Source of the DNA: Rummeliibacillus sp963792445 | GTDB taxonomy: Bacteria > Bacillota > Bacilli > Bacillales_A > Planococcaceae | Assembly: GCA_963792445.1 (NCBI GenBank) | Contig: CAWBWO010000016.1 | Span: 248,001-312,000 of the forward strand | Length of the DNA: 64,000 bases | Reading direction: 5' to 3' | Shown: positions 55,730 through 63,812 of the stretch, piece after piece | Position numbering within the stretch: position 1 is the stretch's first letter | Layout of the letters: every line of letters begins with the position of its first letter | Notes under the pieces: model-generated | What the model was told of the DNA's origin: nothing | Database searches by the model: none | Seen by the model: only the letters and a program-made list of their open reading frames with translations | Position numbers and translations under genes: made by a program

Positions 55730-57181
55730 ATGAAGCTTACATTACCAAATATGGTAGAGGAGAATATGATTTCAAAAGCTTGGTTAATCACGATGATGCC
55801 ATTTTCTTTTGTTGCAAAAAATCACCAAATGTTAGCTGAGGAGTTACTCTATAAAGGGTATTCTTTTTTTGACCTTCAAGATATATCACAGGAATCAGCC
55901 TACTATGGTGATATCCAAATATCAAACATTGCCTTAAATCAGCATTTTTTACCATACATAGAACGACGACTATTTCCTCGAAGTATGGAAGAGGAAGCAT
56001 TTCATCGCTTTTCAAAATCAATAATCCAACAAGGTGAAATGGAAATCCACAACCGACACTATGCATTTACTATTTTAAGCATAGATGTAGTGCTTTGCCC
56101 ATTTGGTATAGGCTTTGTCACGGTTAGAGTTGAACTAAATAATAACTATTCCTTGTCAGAATCCTTGGATTTTATGCACCACTTTCGCATATTGGAACCG
56201 AAGTCAGTAGATGAAATTGGTATGCATATTCGAATTGAATCCAAAACATTTCAAAGTATGAACAGTTTGATTATGGATTATCTTTGCCCGGAAATTCAAG
56301 AATTTACCATCCATGATGAAAGACGTGATGGGTACCTTGGAAGTTTACCGTATTTTGAAGATGAACGCATGCTTGTAGCAACTTATATTGAGATCGATGA
56401 AGAAGAAATTCCGATTGAACAAATTTATCGAGCAAGTCAACTTGATGGTTTTACAGAAGATGGCTCTCCTTTAATTTCTGCTGCAAATACGGAACATATG
56501 GAAGAGTATTTAAAAACGAGGATGAACACGCGGTATATGCCTAAATTCTGTGAGATTACAACGGAGCATGTTCAAACAACACTTGTTTTTGGACAAGCGG
56601 ATCGTATTTTGAAGGAGAAAATAAGAATCCGATTCATGGGGATCCATTATTACATTATATTACTGCATTATTTTTATAAATTAACACTTTTAGAATTATC
56701 CTATAGATATTGTGAATTGGCATGGAAAAAAGATGCGATATTTGTAGAACAGCTAATGAAACAAATTACCATGTTCTCAGCCAAATATTATTTTCAAGAA
56801 ATAAGCAGTCGTTCATCTACCCGTGAGACAGGGAAGCGGCTTCGGACAATTTTCAAAATCGATGAATTATTTGCTGAAGTATCCAAAACACTCGATGCAC
56901 TTTATATTAATCAAGAGAAGATTTCGGATCAAAAACAAAACCAATTGCTATTCATCTTAACCATGTTCTCTGTATTGTCAGGTATTTTTGGTATGAATCT
57001 TGTCACCAATGACTGGGCAGGCAAGTATAATTGGTCAGAGATTTTCAACTATAACCTTTTTGAATGGATTTGTTTAATAACAGCCGTTTCAGGGATCCTA
57101 ATGTCCGCTATATTAATGTTAAGCACAATATTCGGTTGGATCAAACGCAAAATCTTATTTAAAAGGAATAGTAAATTATAG
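55730..57181 (+). CDS. Divergent CorA-like membrane protein with GMN motif
   Basis: A 483-residue protein that I assign from its end. Residues about 410-475 carry two transmembrane helices, the first closing with SGIFGMNLVTNDWAGKYNW; the GMN triplet after helix 1 is the ion-selectivity signature of CorA/MRS2 channels. The preceding helix (ISDQKQNQLLFILTMFSVLS) fits the long CorA pore helix, and the N-terminal 300 residues are soluble. The soluble part is longer than in standard CorA (about 320 residues in total). Likely role: Mg2+ or other divalent cation transport. The ATG at 55730 is 6 nt after GAGGTG; the frame extends to 55679 without a site. Confidence 0.68.
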   Translation: MKLTLPNMVEENMISKAWLITMMPFSFVAKNHQMLAEELLYKGYSFFDLQDISQESAYYGDIQISNIALNQHFLPYIERRLFPRSMEEEAFHRFSKSIIQQGEMEIHNRHYAFTILSIDVVLCPFGIGFVTVRVELNNNYSLSESLDFMHHFRILEPKSVDEIGMHIRIESKTFQSMNSLIMDYLCPEIQEFTIHDERRDGYLGSLPYFEDERMLVATYIEIDEEEIPIEQIYRASQLDGFTEDGSPLISAANTEHMEEYLKTRMNTRYMPKFCEITTEHVQTTLVFGQADRILKEKIRIRFMGIHYYIILLHYFYKLTLLELSYRYCELAWKKDAIFVEQLMKQITMFSAKYYFQEISSRSSTRETGKRLRTIFKIDELFAEVSKTLDALYINQEKISDQKQNQLLFILTMFSVLSGIFGMNLVTNDWAGKYNWSEIFNYNLFEWICLITAVSGILMSAILMLSTIFGWIKRKILFKRNSKL

Positions 57182-57280
57182 AAGTATGAAGTGAAGGTAA
57201 CTCCACTTTTTCCAAAAATTGTTTAGTAAATTAACCAAAATAAATAAAGCATATTGAAATTTTGTCCAATCATAAGATGC

Positions 57281-57313
57281 AAAAAAGCTTCCACTCATCT
57301 ACGGGTGGAAGCT
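57281..57313 (-). terminator. Terminator of pdxK
   Basis: On the minus strand AGCTTCCAC (57313-57305) pairs with GTGGAAGCT (57294-57286), followed by TTTTTT. Confidence 0.87.
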
Positions 57314-57338
57314 CTAATTTTATAATCAACATTGTTAA

Positions 57339-58172
57339 TTAAATTTCAGTTACTGTAATTTCAGGAGCACCATAAACGCCTTTTGCACCATGCATTACTG
57401 GTCCAACGAATTGGTTCAATTTAAAGCCATGTGTAATGGCAGCAGCAACAAATTCTTTTGCTTCCAAAACAGACTCTTTCACATCTAAGCCGTTTGCAAG
57501 GTTAGCAGTTACAGCTGCAGCAAAAGTACAACCAGCACCATGGTTATAAGTTGTCTCAATTTTAGGAGTTTCTAATAAATAATATTTTTCACCATCAAAG
57601 TATAAATCGAATGCTTTATTTGGATCGATTGCACGTCCACCTTTGATGACTACATTTTTTGCACCTAGTTCATGGATTTTTTCAGCGGCAGCTTTCATTT
57701 CTTCCACTGTTTTAGGTGTTTTCATACCAGCCAATTGTCCAGCTTCAAATAAGTTTGGCGTTGTAACTAATGCGAGAGGAAGTAAATAAGTAATCATGGC
57801 ATCAACGTTACCAGGGTTTAGTACTTCGTCTTCACCTTTACATACCATAACCGGATCAATTACGACATTTTTTACACCGCTTGCTTTAATGGCTTCACCG
57901 GAAGTTTGGATGACTTCTTCTGTAGATAACATACCTGTTTTTAAAGCATCGATTCCTGTAGAAAAAATTGTTTTTAATTGTGCTTTTAATACATCAATTG
58001 GTAATGTGTAGACCCCATGAGACCAATTATTATCAGGGTCCATAGTAGCGATTACAGTAACAGCAGTCATACCATATGTGCCGTGTTCTTGGAAAGTTTT
58101 TAAATCTGCTTCTAAACCAGCACCACCTGATGCGTCAGAACCAGCGATTGCTAAAGTTTTTTTAAATGACAT
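57339..58172 (-). CDS. pdxK: Pyridoxal/pyridoxine kinase (ThiD-like PdxK)
   Basis: A 277-residue ribokinase-like enzyme. It starts with AIAGSDASGGAGLEADLKTF, followed by YGMTAVTVIATMDP, VVIDPVMVCKGEDEVLNPGN and the anion-hole loop THGAGCT-type NHGAGCTFAAAVTANLANGL with the catalytic region. Sequence and length follow Bacillus PdxK (YwdB) more closely than ThiD; both phosphorylate related pyrimidine/pyridine alcohols, so some ThiD activity is possible. The product is pyridoxal phosphate for the many PLP enzymes in the window. Synteny supports the call: ung, ywdI, ywdK and gerQ follow, as in the Bacillus ywd region. The start ATG follows AAGGGG. Confidence 0.87.
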   Translation of the reverse strand: MSFKKTLAIAGSDASGGAGLEADLKTFQEHGTYGMTAVTVIATMDPDNNWSHGVYTLPIDVLKAQLKTIFSTGIDALKTGMLSTEEVIQTSGEAIKASGVKNVVIDPVMVCKGEDEVLNPGNVDAMITYLLPLALVTTPNLFEAGQLAGMKTPKTVEEMKAAAEKIHELGAKNVVIKGGRAIDPNKAFDLYFDGEKYYLLETPKIETTYNHGAGCTFAAAVTANLANGLDVKESVLEAKEFVAAAITHGFKLNQFVGPVMHGAKGVYGAPEITVTEI

Positions 58173-58446
58173 AGTAAAGACCCCTTTATATAGTTATCAA
58201 ATTTTTCGGAGAATGACGGATATAGATTGTCCAATATTTGCTTAAATTAAGCATTATTATTTTATCTCTTAGTGGTCAGTGTCATTGGCCAACACAATCT
58301 ATCCAGTTATTTTGTAAAAGATTAATGGTAAAAAAAGAAATTTTTTTGAGAAGCCTTACATTTCGACAAAAGGTGTGTTTTCTCGCTACAATACAGAAAG
58401 TAGAGTAATAGAAAGATATAATAGAAGTATGAAAAGAGGGAAGTCT

Positions 58447-59184
58447 ATGTCTTTAAAAAATAAAGAGCTAGAAAAAGTGTTGCATGACTTTCACGTTGGG
58501 GAACAACAAGCTGCAACAATCATGGAAGCTGCAGCAAGTTCACATATGCGTTTTCAAAATAATTGGTTAATCAGTCTAATGAAGAATTGGAATACTTGGG
58601 TAGCAATCCTTATTATATTAGCCATTTTAATATTACCTTTTACTACATGGAAACTACTGCAAGGAAATAGTTTTGCGGAACAAAAAGGCTCAATTGTTGA
58701 ACGAATTCAAAACTTAAACCAATTAACTACCGCACAAGCCTATACAAAGGTGATGATTGAACAGGAGAATAATGAGCTCTTTGGAAAAGAAATTGGAGTA
58801 GATATACCAGGTACTAAGCGACAATTGTTAGTTGTCATTCCTGGTGCGGTAAAGGCAGGCGTGGATTTTTCAAGTGTAACGGAAAAAAACATTGACCTCG
58901 ATGAAAAGAAGAAAACAGCAACGATTTATTTACCAAAAGCTAAAATACTAGGTGAGCCCGATATTGATTTTAAAAAGGTTCAAGTTTTCTCAAGTGAAGG
59001 TTTATTCCGTAGCAAACCTGATATTACAGAAGCTTACGGACTAGCAGCACAGGCCAAAAAGCAAATGACAGAAGAGGCAACAACACAAGGCGTATTAAAA
59101 ACAGCTGAGAAAAACGCCGAAGCGTCAATCTCAGAAATGTTTTCACTAGTCGGGTATGATGTCACAGTTAAATTTGAGGAGTAG
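58447..59184 (+). CDS. DUF4230 domain protein, single-pass membrane anchored
   Basis: A 245-residue protein. Residues about 45-66 form one membrane helix (WVAILIILAILILPFTTWKL); the rest is outside or inside as a soluble DUF4230 domain, recognisable from LNQLTTAQAYTKVMIEQENN, RQLLVVIPGAVKAGVDFSSV and KKTATIYLPKAKIL. It ends with SEMFSLVGYDVTVKFEE. The function of DUF4230 is unknown. The ATG at 58447 follows GAGGGAAG; a longer frame from 58375 lacks a site. It ends 6 bp before ung and is probably co-transcribed with it. Confidence 0.8.
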   Translation: MSLKNKELEKVLHDFHVGEQQAATIMEAAASSHMRFQNNWLISLMKNWNTWVAILIILAILILPFTTWKLLQGNSFAEQKGSIVERIQNLNQLTTAQAYTKVMIEQENNELFGKEIGVDIPGTKRQLLVVIPGAVKAGVDFSSVTEKNIDLDEKKKTATIYLPKAKILGEPDIDFKKVQVFSSEGLFRSKPDITEAYGLAAQAKKQMTEEATTQGVLKTAEKNAEASISEMFSLVGYDVTVKFEE

Positions 59185-59190
59185 GTTGCA

Positions 59191-59868
59191 TTGACGAAGA
59201 AAATTTTTGATAATGATTGGCAGGATGTTTTAGGAGAAGAATTTGATAAGCCGTACTATTTACAATTAAGAGAGTTTCTAAAGCATGAATATTTTACAGC
59301 AACGGTTTATCCACCGATGGAAGATATGTGGAATGCTTTCCGCTATACCCCTTACCACAAAGTGAAGGTGGTCATACTGGGGCAAGATCCCTATCATGGA
59401 CCAGGTCAAGCACATGGTATGAGTTTTTCAGTAAAGAGGGGTGTTCCACATCCTCCTAGCCTTCAAAATATGTTCAAGGAATTGCAACAGGATCTAGGAT
59501 TTGATATACCTCGTGATGGTACTTTAATTAAATGGGCTAAGCAGGGGGTATTATTATTAAATACAGTATTAACAGTTCGCGCGCATCAAGCCCATTCCCA
59601 TAAAGGACATGGTTGGGAGCAATTTACTGATACAGTCATACAAAAACTATCGGATCGAAATACACCCATTGTTTTTGTACTATGGGGAAAACCTGCACAA
59701 CAAAAAGAGAGACTTATTGATACAAGTAAACATACAATTATTAAAGCGCCTCATCCAAGCCCTCTAAGCGCTCATAGGGGGTTCTTTGGAAGTCGACCTT
59801 ATTCAAAAATCAACAACCAACTTGAAATTTGGGGAGAACAACCAATAGACTTTGATTTGACAAAATAA
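59191..59868 (+). CDS. ung: Uracil-DNA glycosylase, family 1
   Basis: A 225-residue enzyme. The water-activating loop is GQDPYHGPGQAHGMSFSV with catalytic D66; the Leu-intercalation loop is HPSPLSAHRGFFGS with H188. These are the two invariant family-1 motifs. It removes uracil from DNA arising by cytosine deamination or dUMP misincorporation. The start is TTG at 59191, 9 nt after GAGGAG. The 6-bp gap from the DUF4230 gene and the downstream ywdI-ywdK order suggest an operon; the ung-ywdI-ywdK-gerQ neighbourhood matches Bacillus. Confidence 0.95.
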   Translation: MTKKIFDNDWQDVLGEEFDKPYYLQLREFLKHEYFTATVYPPMEDMWNAFRYTPYHKVKVVILGQDPYHGPGQAHGMSFSVKRGVPHPPSLQNMFKELQQDLGFDIPRDGTLIKWAKQGVLLLNTVLTVRAHQAHSHKGHGWEQFTDTVIQKLSDRNTPIVFVLWGKPAQQKERLIDTSKHTIIKAPHPSPLSAHRGFFGSRPYSKINNQLEIWGEQPIDFDLTK

Positions 59869-60053
59869 TAGAAGATAGTGGATATCTTTAAGCTTCCGTA
59901 CTTCATTACAATAGCAAATCATGGTAAAGTGAAATTAATTGTTAGACAAGTACAGAAATTGTTTAGAATGTGACTTAAACTCTTAAGTCTTAGTCAAAAG
60001 AATTCGTCAGCAAGAATTACTTAAAGTTTGAAGAGAAGAAAGAGGGATTGACC

Positions 60054-60341
60054 ATGATTTCATATGAAGTAGTTGTAGCAGAAATTGCGAAACACGTTGC
60101 ACAAGCACAATCCGTAAGAAATGAAGCACAAATGCGTGAAGAGCTATCTGCTATTCGAGCATTATGTGATGTGGCATTACATAACAAAGGTCTTGAATCA
60201 TCGATTAAAGCAATTCCTAAAATGATGACAAATACGGTCCCTCCACTAACGCAGAAAACTTCTGTACAGATGCCTCAATCTTTGACAGCAAATAAGCTAG
60301 AAGAAAACGATGCAAATGGCGATTCAATTTTTGATTTCTAG
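60054..60341 (+). CDS. ywdI: YwdI family protein (DUF5327)
   Basis: A 95-residue soluble protein. The N-terminal half is helical (MISYEVVVAEIAKHVAQAQS, then VRNEAQMREELSAIRALCDV) and the rest is low-complexity up to ANGDSIFDF. That matches the short YwdI proteins, which have an unknown role and keep this place between ung and ywdK in Bacilli. The ATG at 60054 is 7 nt after AGAGGG; a TTG two codons earlier is too close to it. Separated from ung by 185 bp, so it may have its own promoter. Confidence 0.82.
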   Translation: MISYEVVVAEIAKHVAQAQSVRNEAQMREELSAIRALCDVALHNKGLESSIKAIPKMMTNTVPPLTQKTSVQMPQSLTANKLEENDANGDSIFDF

Positions 60342-60359
60342 AAGGGAATGTAAAAAGGA

Positions 60360-60737
60360 ATGAAATTTTATATTATTTTAGGTGCTGTATTTGCCTTTTT
60401 AGCTGTAGCATTTGGTGCATTTGGTGCACACGCATTAAAAAATATACTAACTGAACACTACGCTGCCGTATGGGAGACTGCTGTACAATATCAAATGTTC
60501 CATGCAATAGGCTTAATCGTAATTGGTATTTTAATGAGCAAAAGTTTAATTGGACCTACTCCATTACTGTCACGTGCAGGAATTCTAATGTTCATCGGAG
60601 TTCTGTTATTCTCAGGAAGTCTATATGTATTAGCTATCACACAAATCAAAATATTAGGTGCAATTACACCGATTGGTGGAGTATTATTCTTAATCTCATG
60701 GATTCTGATCATAATAGCCGCTGCGAAAAACTTATAA
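60360..60737 (+). CDS. ywdK: YwdK family membrane protein (DUF423)
   Basis: A 125-residue protein with four membrane helices. It starts MKFYIILGAVFAFLAVAFGA, continues FGAHALKNILTEHYAAVWET (the conserved FGAHALK signature of DUF423), then YQMFHAIGLIVIGIL, and ends with ITPIGGVLFLISWILIIIAA. Function unknown; it is found in most Bacilli. The start codon is TTG at 60360 with AAGGG 14 nt upstream and an AAAGG too close (2 nt), so the exact start is not certain. It follows ywdI by 18 bp and probably shares its transcript. Confidence 0.88.
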   Translation: MKFYIILGAVFAFLAVAFGAFGAHALKNILTEHYAAVWETAVQYQMFHAIGLIVIGILMSKSLIGPTPLLSRAGILMFIGVLLFSGSLYVLAITQIKILGAITPIGGVLFLISWILIIIAAAKNL

Positions 60738-60772
60738 CTGTAATATATATGGGAAAATGAATTCTAAAATAT

Positions 60773-60825
60773 AAAAGGGGCGTCCAAAAGTCGAAAGTAC
60801 GACTTTGGACAGCCCCGTTTTATAT
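60773..60825. terminator. Bidirectional intrinsic terminator
   Basis: GGGGCGTCCAAAAGTCG pairs with CGACTTTGGACAGCCCC (60777-60793 with 60800-60816), with A- and T-runs outside. It ends ywdK and overlaps the end of the converging gerQ gene. Confidence 0.92.
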
Positions 60826-61203
60826 ACCTGGAGTTTGATTGAAATAAGCAAGTTCTTCATCAAATTCAGCGTAATCAAAGTAAATCATTGGGAAAAGGAA
60901 ACGATGATTAGTGCTAAGATCACGTAAAATCACATGATCTCGCCCAGCTGCTTCTACAACACCTCTTACAGTCACTACATTTTGGCCGGATGTCGGCATA
61001 GCATGTTCAAATGAAAAATGGAAATTCCCTGGTTTCCCACGATTTAAACGTAAAATATTCTCAATGTATGATTGCTCTCTTCCTAGTACTGGAGTAGCAG
61101 GTTGTGCAGGAGGTAATTGTGAAGTACCAGTTGGAAATGTTGTGCCACCAGGATAGGGCGTTGTGCCAGTAGGATAGTTTGGTGTCCAATAATATTGAAC
61201 CAT
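60820..61203 (-). CDS. gerQ: Spore coat protein GerQ
   Basis: A 127-residue coat protein. The N-terminal third is rich in Pro, Gly and Thr (YYWTPNYPTGTTPYPGGTTF), and the C-terminal part is the conserved domain from SYIENILRLNRGKPGNFHFS through VRGVVEAAGRDHVILRDLST to FLFPMIYFDYAEFDEEL. In Bacillus, GerQ localises and stabilises the cortex-lytic enzyme CwlJ and is cross-linked in the coat. The start ATG follows AAGGAAG. A decayed cwlJ lies directly upstream on the same strand, the usual partner position. Its presence marks the host as an endospore former. Confidence 0.92.
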   Translation of the reverse strand: MVQYYWTPNYPTGTTPYPGGTTFPTGTSQLPPAQPATPVLGREQSYIENILRLNRGKPGNFHFSFEHAMPTSGQNVVTVRGVVEAAGRDHVILRDLSTNHRFLFPMIYFDYAEFDEELAYFNQTPGI

Positions 61204-61209
61204 GTCATC

Positions 61210-61587
61210 TTCCTTTCATTTGTAAATTATACTTGTGGACAGTCATTTGTGGATGGAGCAAAAGCAATGCACTTTATAACGGCATAATTCCCTCTGTTGC
61301 TTAAGTGAAAATGATATGCATTCATAACGCGTCAGAGAGCAAACTTACGATCTTGATGTTAGCGAGTTTGTAGATTTTTTGCGTTGCATCAAAGCCACCA
61401 GGATTTTGAAAAAACATTTGCTCTAAAATGCAGTTGAACACGAAAAGTCTGAACAATCAGCTAGCCCCTGGGTAACTTCAATATTCTAAAACCGTTAACA
61501 TACCAAGATTCCTATCACTCATAGCCTCTACATGTATAAAGCGAGTAATAGGTCTACTTCTCATGGTGTTGCCTTCACAACAGGCAT
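61210..61587 (-). pseudogene. cwlJ: Decayed cwlJ (spore cortex-lytic enzyme)
   Basis: From an ATG at 61587 behind a perfect GAGGAGG site, the sequence reads MPVVKATP, then a stop, then EVDLLLALYM; other frames continue VEAMSDRNLGMLTV, TQGLADCSDF, EQMFFQNPGGFDATQKIYK, and near the end RYKVHCF then APSTNDCPQV. In the same order these match CwlJ (MAVVRAT-DVDLMARL-EAEGEG-QGML-ANCSDF-IRQMIYQ-FEA-FKSHCF). Several frameshifts, stop codons and an internal deletion of roughly 40 codons are needed to explain it, so it is a true pseudogene. It is upstream of gerQ, the normal operon order. CwlJ hydrolyses cortex peptidoglycan in calcium-dipicolinate-triggered germination. Confidence 0.78.
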
Positions 61588-61798
61588 TGCGTAACCTCCT
61601 CTTCTTTATATATGACAATGAAAGAAAATAAGAACCCCATTTTGTGTATAAATTTGTCGGAAGTAGGGTAATAATTCAGATAATGAAACGTCCCTTTGTA
61701 TGCAAAAAAGACCCAAAAAAGTAGTGGCAGTTAGCTGACTTTTTAGCGGGTTCTAATACGGGAATGACTGAAAAATACAGAAGGAAGTGGTCGTTCAT
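61588..61798. other. Intergenic stretch between the cwlJ remnant and the HAD gene
   Basis: AT-rich, without gene signs on either strand. On the minus strand CATATATAAA about 25 bp before the cwlJ ATG could be part of a sporulation (SigE-like) promoter, but the match is too loose to call. Confidence 0.3.
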
Positions 61799-62563
61799 AT
61801 GCAGTTTGTTTTCGATTTAGAGGGTACAATTTGCTTTGAAGAAAAACATATTACAGAGCCTATTTTATATAGTTTAGGGCAATTAACAGAAAAAGGACAT
61901 GAAGTGATTTTCACATCGTCTAAGCCGATCCGCCATATGTTACCGGTTCTATTTAAGGGATTCCATGGCTATAAAATGGTTGGATTAAACGGTTCAACAA
62001 CATGTAAAAATGGAAATGTAAAACATTGTACAGAATTTGATGACATCACGCTAAAAAAAATCGAATACTTAATGGAAGAGTACCATGCTACGTATTTAGT
62101 CGAAAGCATTTGGGATTATTCTTATACAGGTCCAATCGGTCACCTTGTTTTAGACAATTTAGACCCACATAAACTTGCGGTTAATAGACCAATAGAAAGA
62201 TTAGAGAATATCGTGAAGGTCACAATTGTTACGGCATTTAATATGGCAAACTTACGAAAAAGATTAGCCAATTTAGATTGTATAATACATACTCATTATC
62301 AAGAGGGTATGTTAGAAATCACGCCATGTGGAATTCAAAAATGGAAAGCCCTAAAAAAACTAGGCATCCAAAAAGGAAAATACATTGCATTTGGTAATGA
62401 TGAAAATGACATAAGCGTATTTGAAAACGCTAAACATTGCGTCATGATTGGTCAGCATCCTCTATTAACACATTATGCTGATGAAATCATTGACCATGAT
62501 TCATTCGTCGAAGAACATATCGTAGATAAATTAGCCGAACTAGACAATCGTTTTGCATATTAA
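61799..62563 (+). CDS. HAD-superfamily (Cof/IIB type) phosphatase
   Basis: A 254-residue HAD hydrolase. Motif I is FVFDLEGTICF, with the nucleophile Asp but Glu instead of Asp two places on (DxEGT); motif II is VIFTSSKP (Ser/Thr at the strand end); the motif III Lys is probably in GIQKWKALKKLG; and motif IV is FGNDENDISVFENA. The inserted cap (about 85-190) is type IIB. Cof-type enzymes act on sugar phosphates, mannosyl-3-phosphoglycerate or nucleotides; this substrate is unknown. I prefer the ATG at 61799 over the GTG at 61787, which abuts the ribosome site AAGGAAG. It stands alone. Confidence 0.8.
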   Translation: MQFVFDLEGTICFEEKHITEPILYSLGQLTEKGHEVIFTSSKPIRHMLPVLFKGFHGYKMVGLNGSTTCKNGNVKHCTEFDDITLKKIEYLMEEYHATYLVESIWDYSYTGPIGHLVLDNLDPHKLAVNRPIERLENIVKVTIVTAFNMANLRKRLANLDCIIHTHYQEGMLEITPCGIQKWKALKKLGIQKGKYIAFGNDENDISVFENAKHCVMIGQHPLLTHYADEIIDHDSFVEEHIVDKLAELDNRFAY

Positions 62564-62569
62564 AGGTTA

Positions 62570-62602
62570 GGCCCTATAACGTACAAGTTATAGGGTTTTT
62601 TG
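62570..62602 (+). terminator. Intrinsic terminator after the HAD gene
   Basis: CCCTATAAC and GTTATAGGG form a perfect 9-bp stem with a 6-nt loop, followed by TTTTTT; the second 21-bp array begins about 30 bp later. Confidence 0.92.
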
Positions 62603-62630
62603 TGTAATGAGAGGGAGTAAAAATAGAGGC

Positions 62631-62823
62631 TAACAATCGCACCGAAAAAGGCAACAAAGTGGGTAGAAAAGGCAACAACCTCATCGAATAAAATAACAAT
62701 CATCTCCGAAAAGGTAACAAAATCCAGAAAGGCAACAATCGCATCGAAAAAGACAACAAAGTGGGTAGAAAAAGCAACAACATCTCCTGAAAAAAGTAAC
62801 AATCCTCCCCCGAAAAGCAACAA
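62631..62823. repeat. 21-bp periodic YAACAA / A-tract array, copy B
   Basis: Ten YAACAA cores at 62631, 62652, 62673, 62694, 62715, 62733, 62754, 62775, 62797 and 62818: eight of nine steps are 21 or 22 bp and one is 18. Between cores lie a variable spacer (such as TCGCACCG or AGTGGGTAG, each used more than once) and an A-tract. It resembles the array at 39834 in unit design and context but is not an exact copy. The intergenic space of 319 bp (62564-62882) holds nothing else except the two terminators. Confidence 0.85.
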
Positions 62824-62827
62824 AAAA

Positions 62828-62862
62828 GATGACCTCTGTAAAATACAGAAATCATCTCCAAA
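62828..62862 (-). terminator. Minus-strand terminator closing array B
   Basis: On the minus strand GATGATTTCTGT pairs with ACAGAGGTCATC, followed by TTTTTTGTTG. It ends hemQ and is nearly identical to the terminator at 40105-40138. Confidence 0.85.
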
Positions 62863-62882
62863 ATAATTCAATTTAAATGTTG

Positions 62883-63650
62883 TTATTTAACGCTTAAGTA
62901 CTTCACTAATTTTTCATTGTCCATAATGTTACCAACGAAGAATTCACCAAAATCAGCATAGCGAGCAGAAACTTCATCGAAGCGCATTTCGTAGATTAAT
63001 TTTTTGAATTCTAAAACGTCATGTGCAAATAGAGTGACACCCCATTCATGGTCATCGAAACCGATAGAACCAGAGATGATTTGTTTTACTTTACCTGCAT
63101 AGCTACGGCCGATTAAACCATGAGAGCGCATTAATTCACGACGTGCATCCATTTCCATCATGTACCAGTTTGCGCCTTCTTGACGGCGTTTGTCCATTGG
63201 GTAGAAGCAAATATGTTCCCAACGTGGGAGTTCAGGATATAAACGTGCACGTACATGTGGGTTTTGATATGGATCTTCTGCTGGTTCGTCACCAGATTTT
63301 TTTCCAGCTAAGTAGTTAGAAAGCTCAACTACAGAAACATAAGAATAAGTTGGAATTGTAAAATCAGCGATCGCTAATTTATTGAATTCGTTTTCAAGAT
63401 CTTGTAGTTCTTCCATTGTTTCACGCAATGTCATTAACATAAAGTCTGCTTTTTGACCAACGATAGAGTAAAAAGCATGGCTACCAGTTTTTTCAATGTC
63501 TGCTTCGTTGATTTTAGCTAGGTATTGGATAAACTCATCTACCGCTGCTTTTCGTTCTTCTTCAGAAACTAATTTCCAAGAAGCCCAGTCAATTGAGCGG
63601 AAATCATGTAGTACGTACCAACCATCTAGTGTTTGTGCTGCTTCGATCAT
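62883..63650 (-). CDS. hemQ: Coproheme decarboxylase HemQ (chlorite dismutase family)
   Basis: A 255-residue protein of the chlorite dismutase-like family, matching Bacillus HemQ (YwfI). Text typical of the family: AAQTLDGWYVLHDFRSIDWA, SIVGQKADFMLMTLRETMEE, SYVSVVELSNYL, LYPELPRWEHICFYPMDKRR (conserved coproheme-binding region), RELMRSHGLIGRSYAGKVKQ with the region of the proximal His, and GSIGFDDHEWGVTLFAHDVL. HemQ converts coproheme to heme b, the last step of the Gram-positive heme pathway. The start ATG is 10 nt after AAGGAG. Divergent from the lipL gene across 160 bp. Confidence 0.95.
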   Translation of the reverse strand: MIEAAQTLDGWYVLHDFRSIDWASWKLVSEEERKAAVDEFIQYLAKINEADIEKTGSHAFYSIVGQKADFMLMTLRETMEELQDLENEFNKLAIADFTIPTYSYVSVVELSNYLAGKKSGDEPAEDPYQNPHVRARLYPELPRWEHICFYPMDKRRQEGANWYMMEMDARRELMRSHGLIGRSYAGKVKQIISGSIGFDDHEWGVTLFAHDVLEFKKLIYEMRFDEVSARYADFGEFFVGNIMDNEKLVKYLSVK

Positions 63651-63812
63651 TATTAGGACACTCCTTAACCTCTAGAATCATTCACATTTATTTTAACATA
63701 AATGCTTTATAGTAGTGAGTATTAGCCTATTGTTTCACCAATTTGACATGAGATATTTCGTCAAATAATGTATGCTTAAGTAAAATACAAAACGAATACA
63801 GGAGATCAAGCG

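Noticed and set aside
62560..62871. 103-codon minus-strand ORF across the second array
   Set aside because: It includes the hemQ terminator hairpin and has no ribosome site; the hydrophobic heptads are a by-product of the 21-bp repeat.
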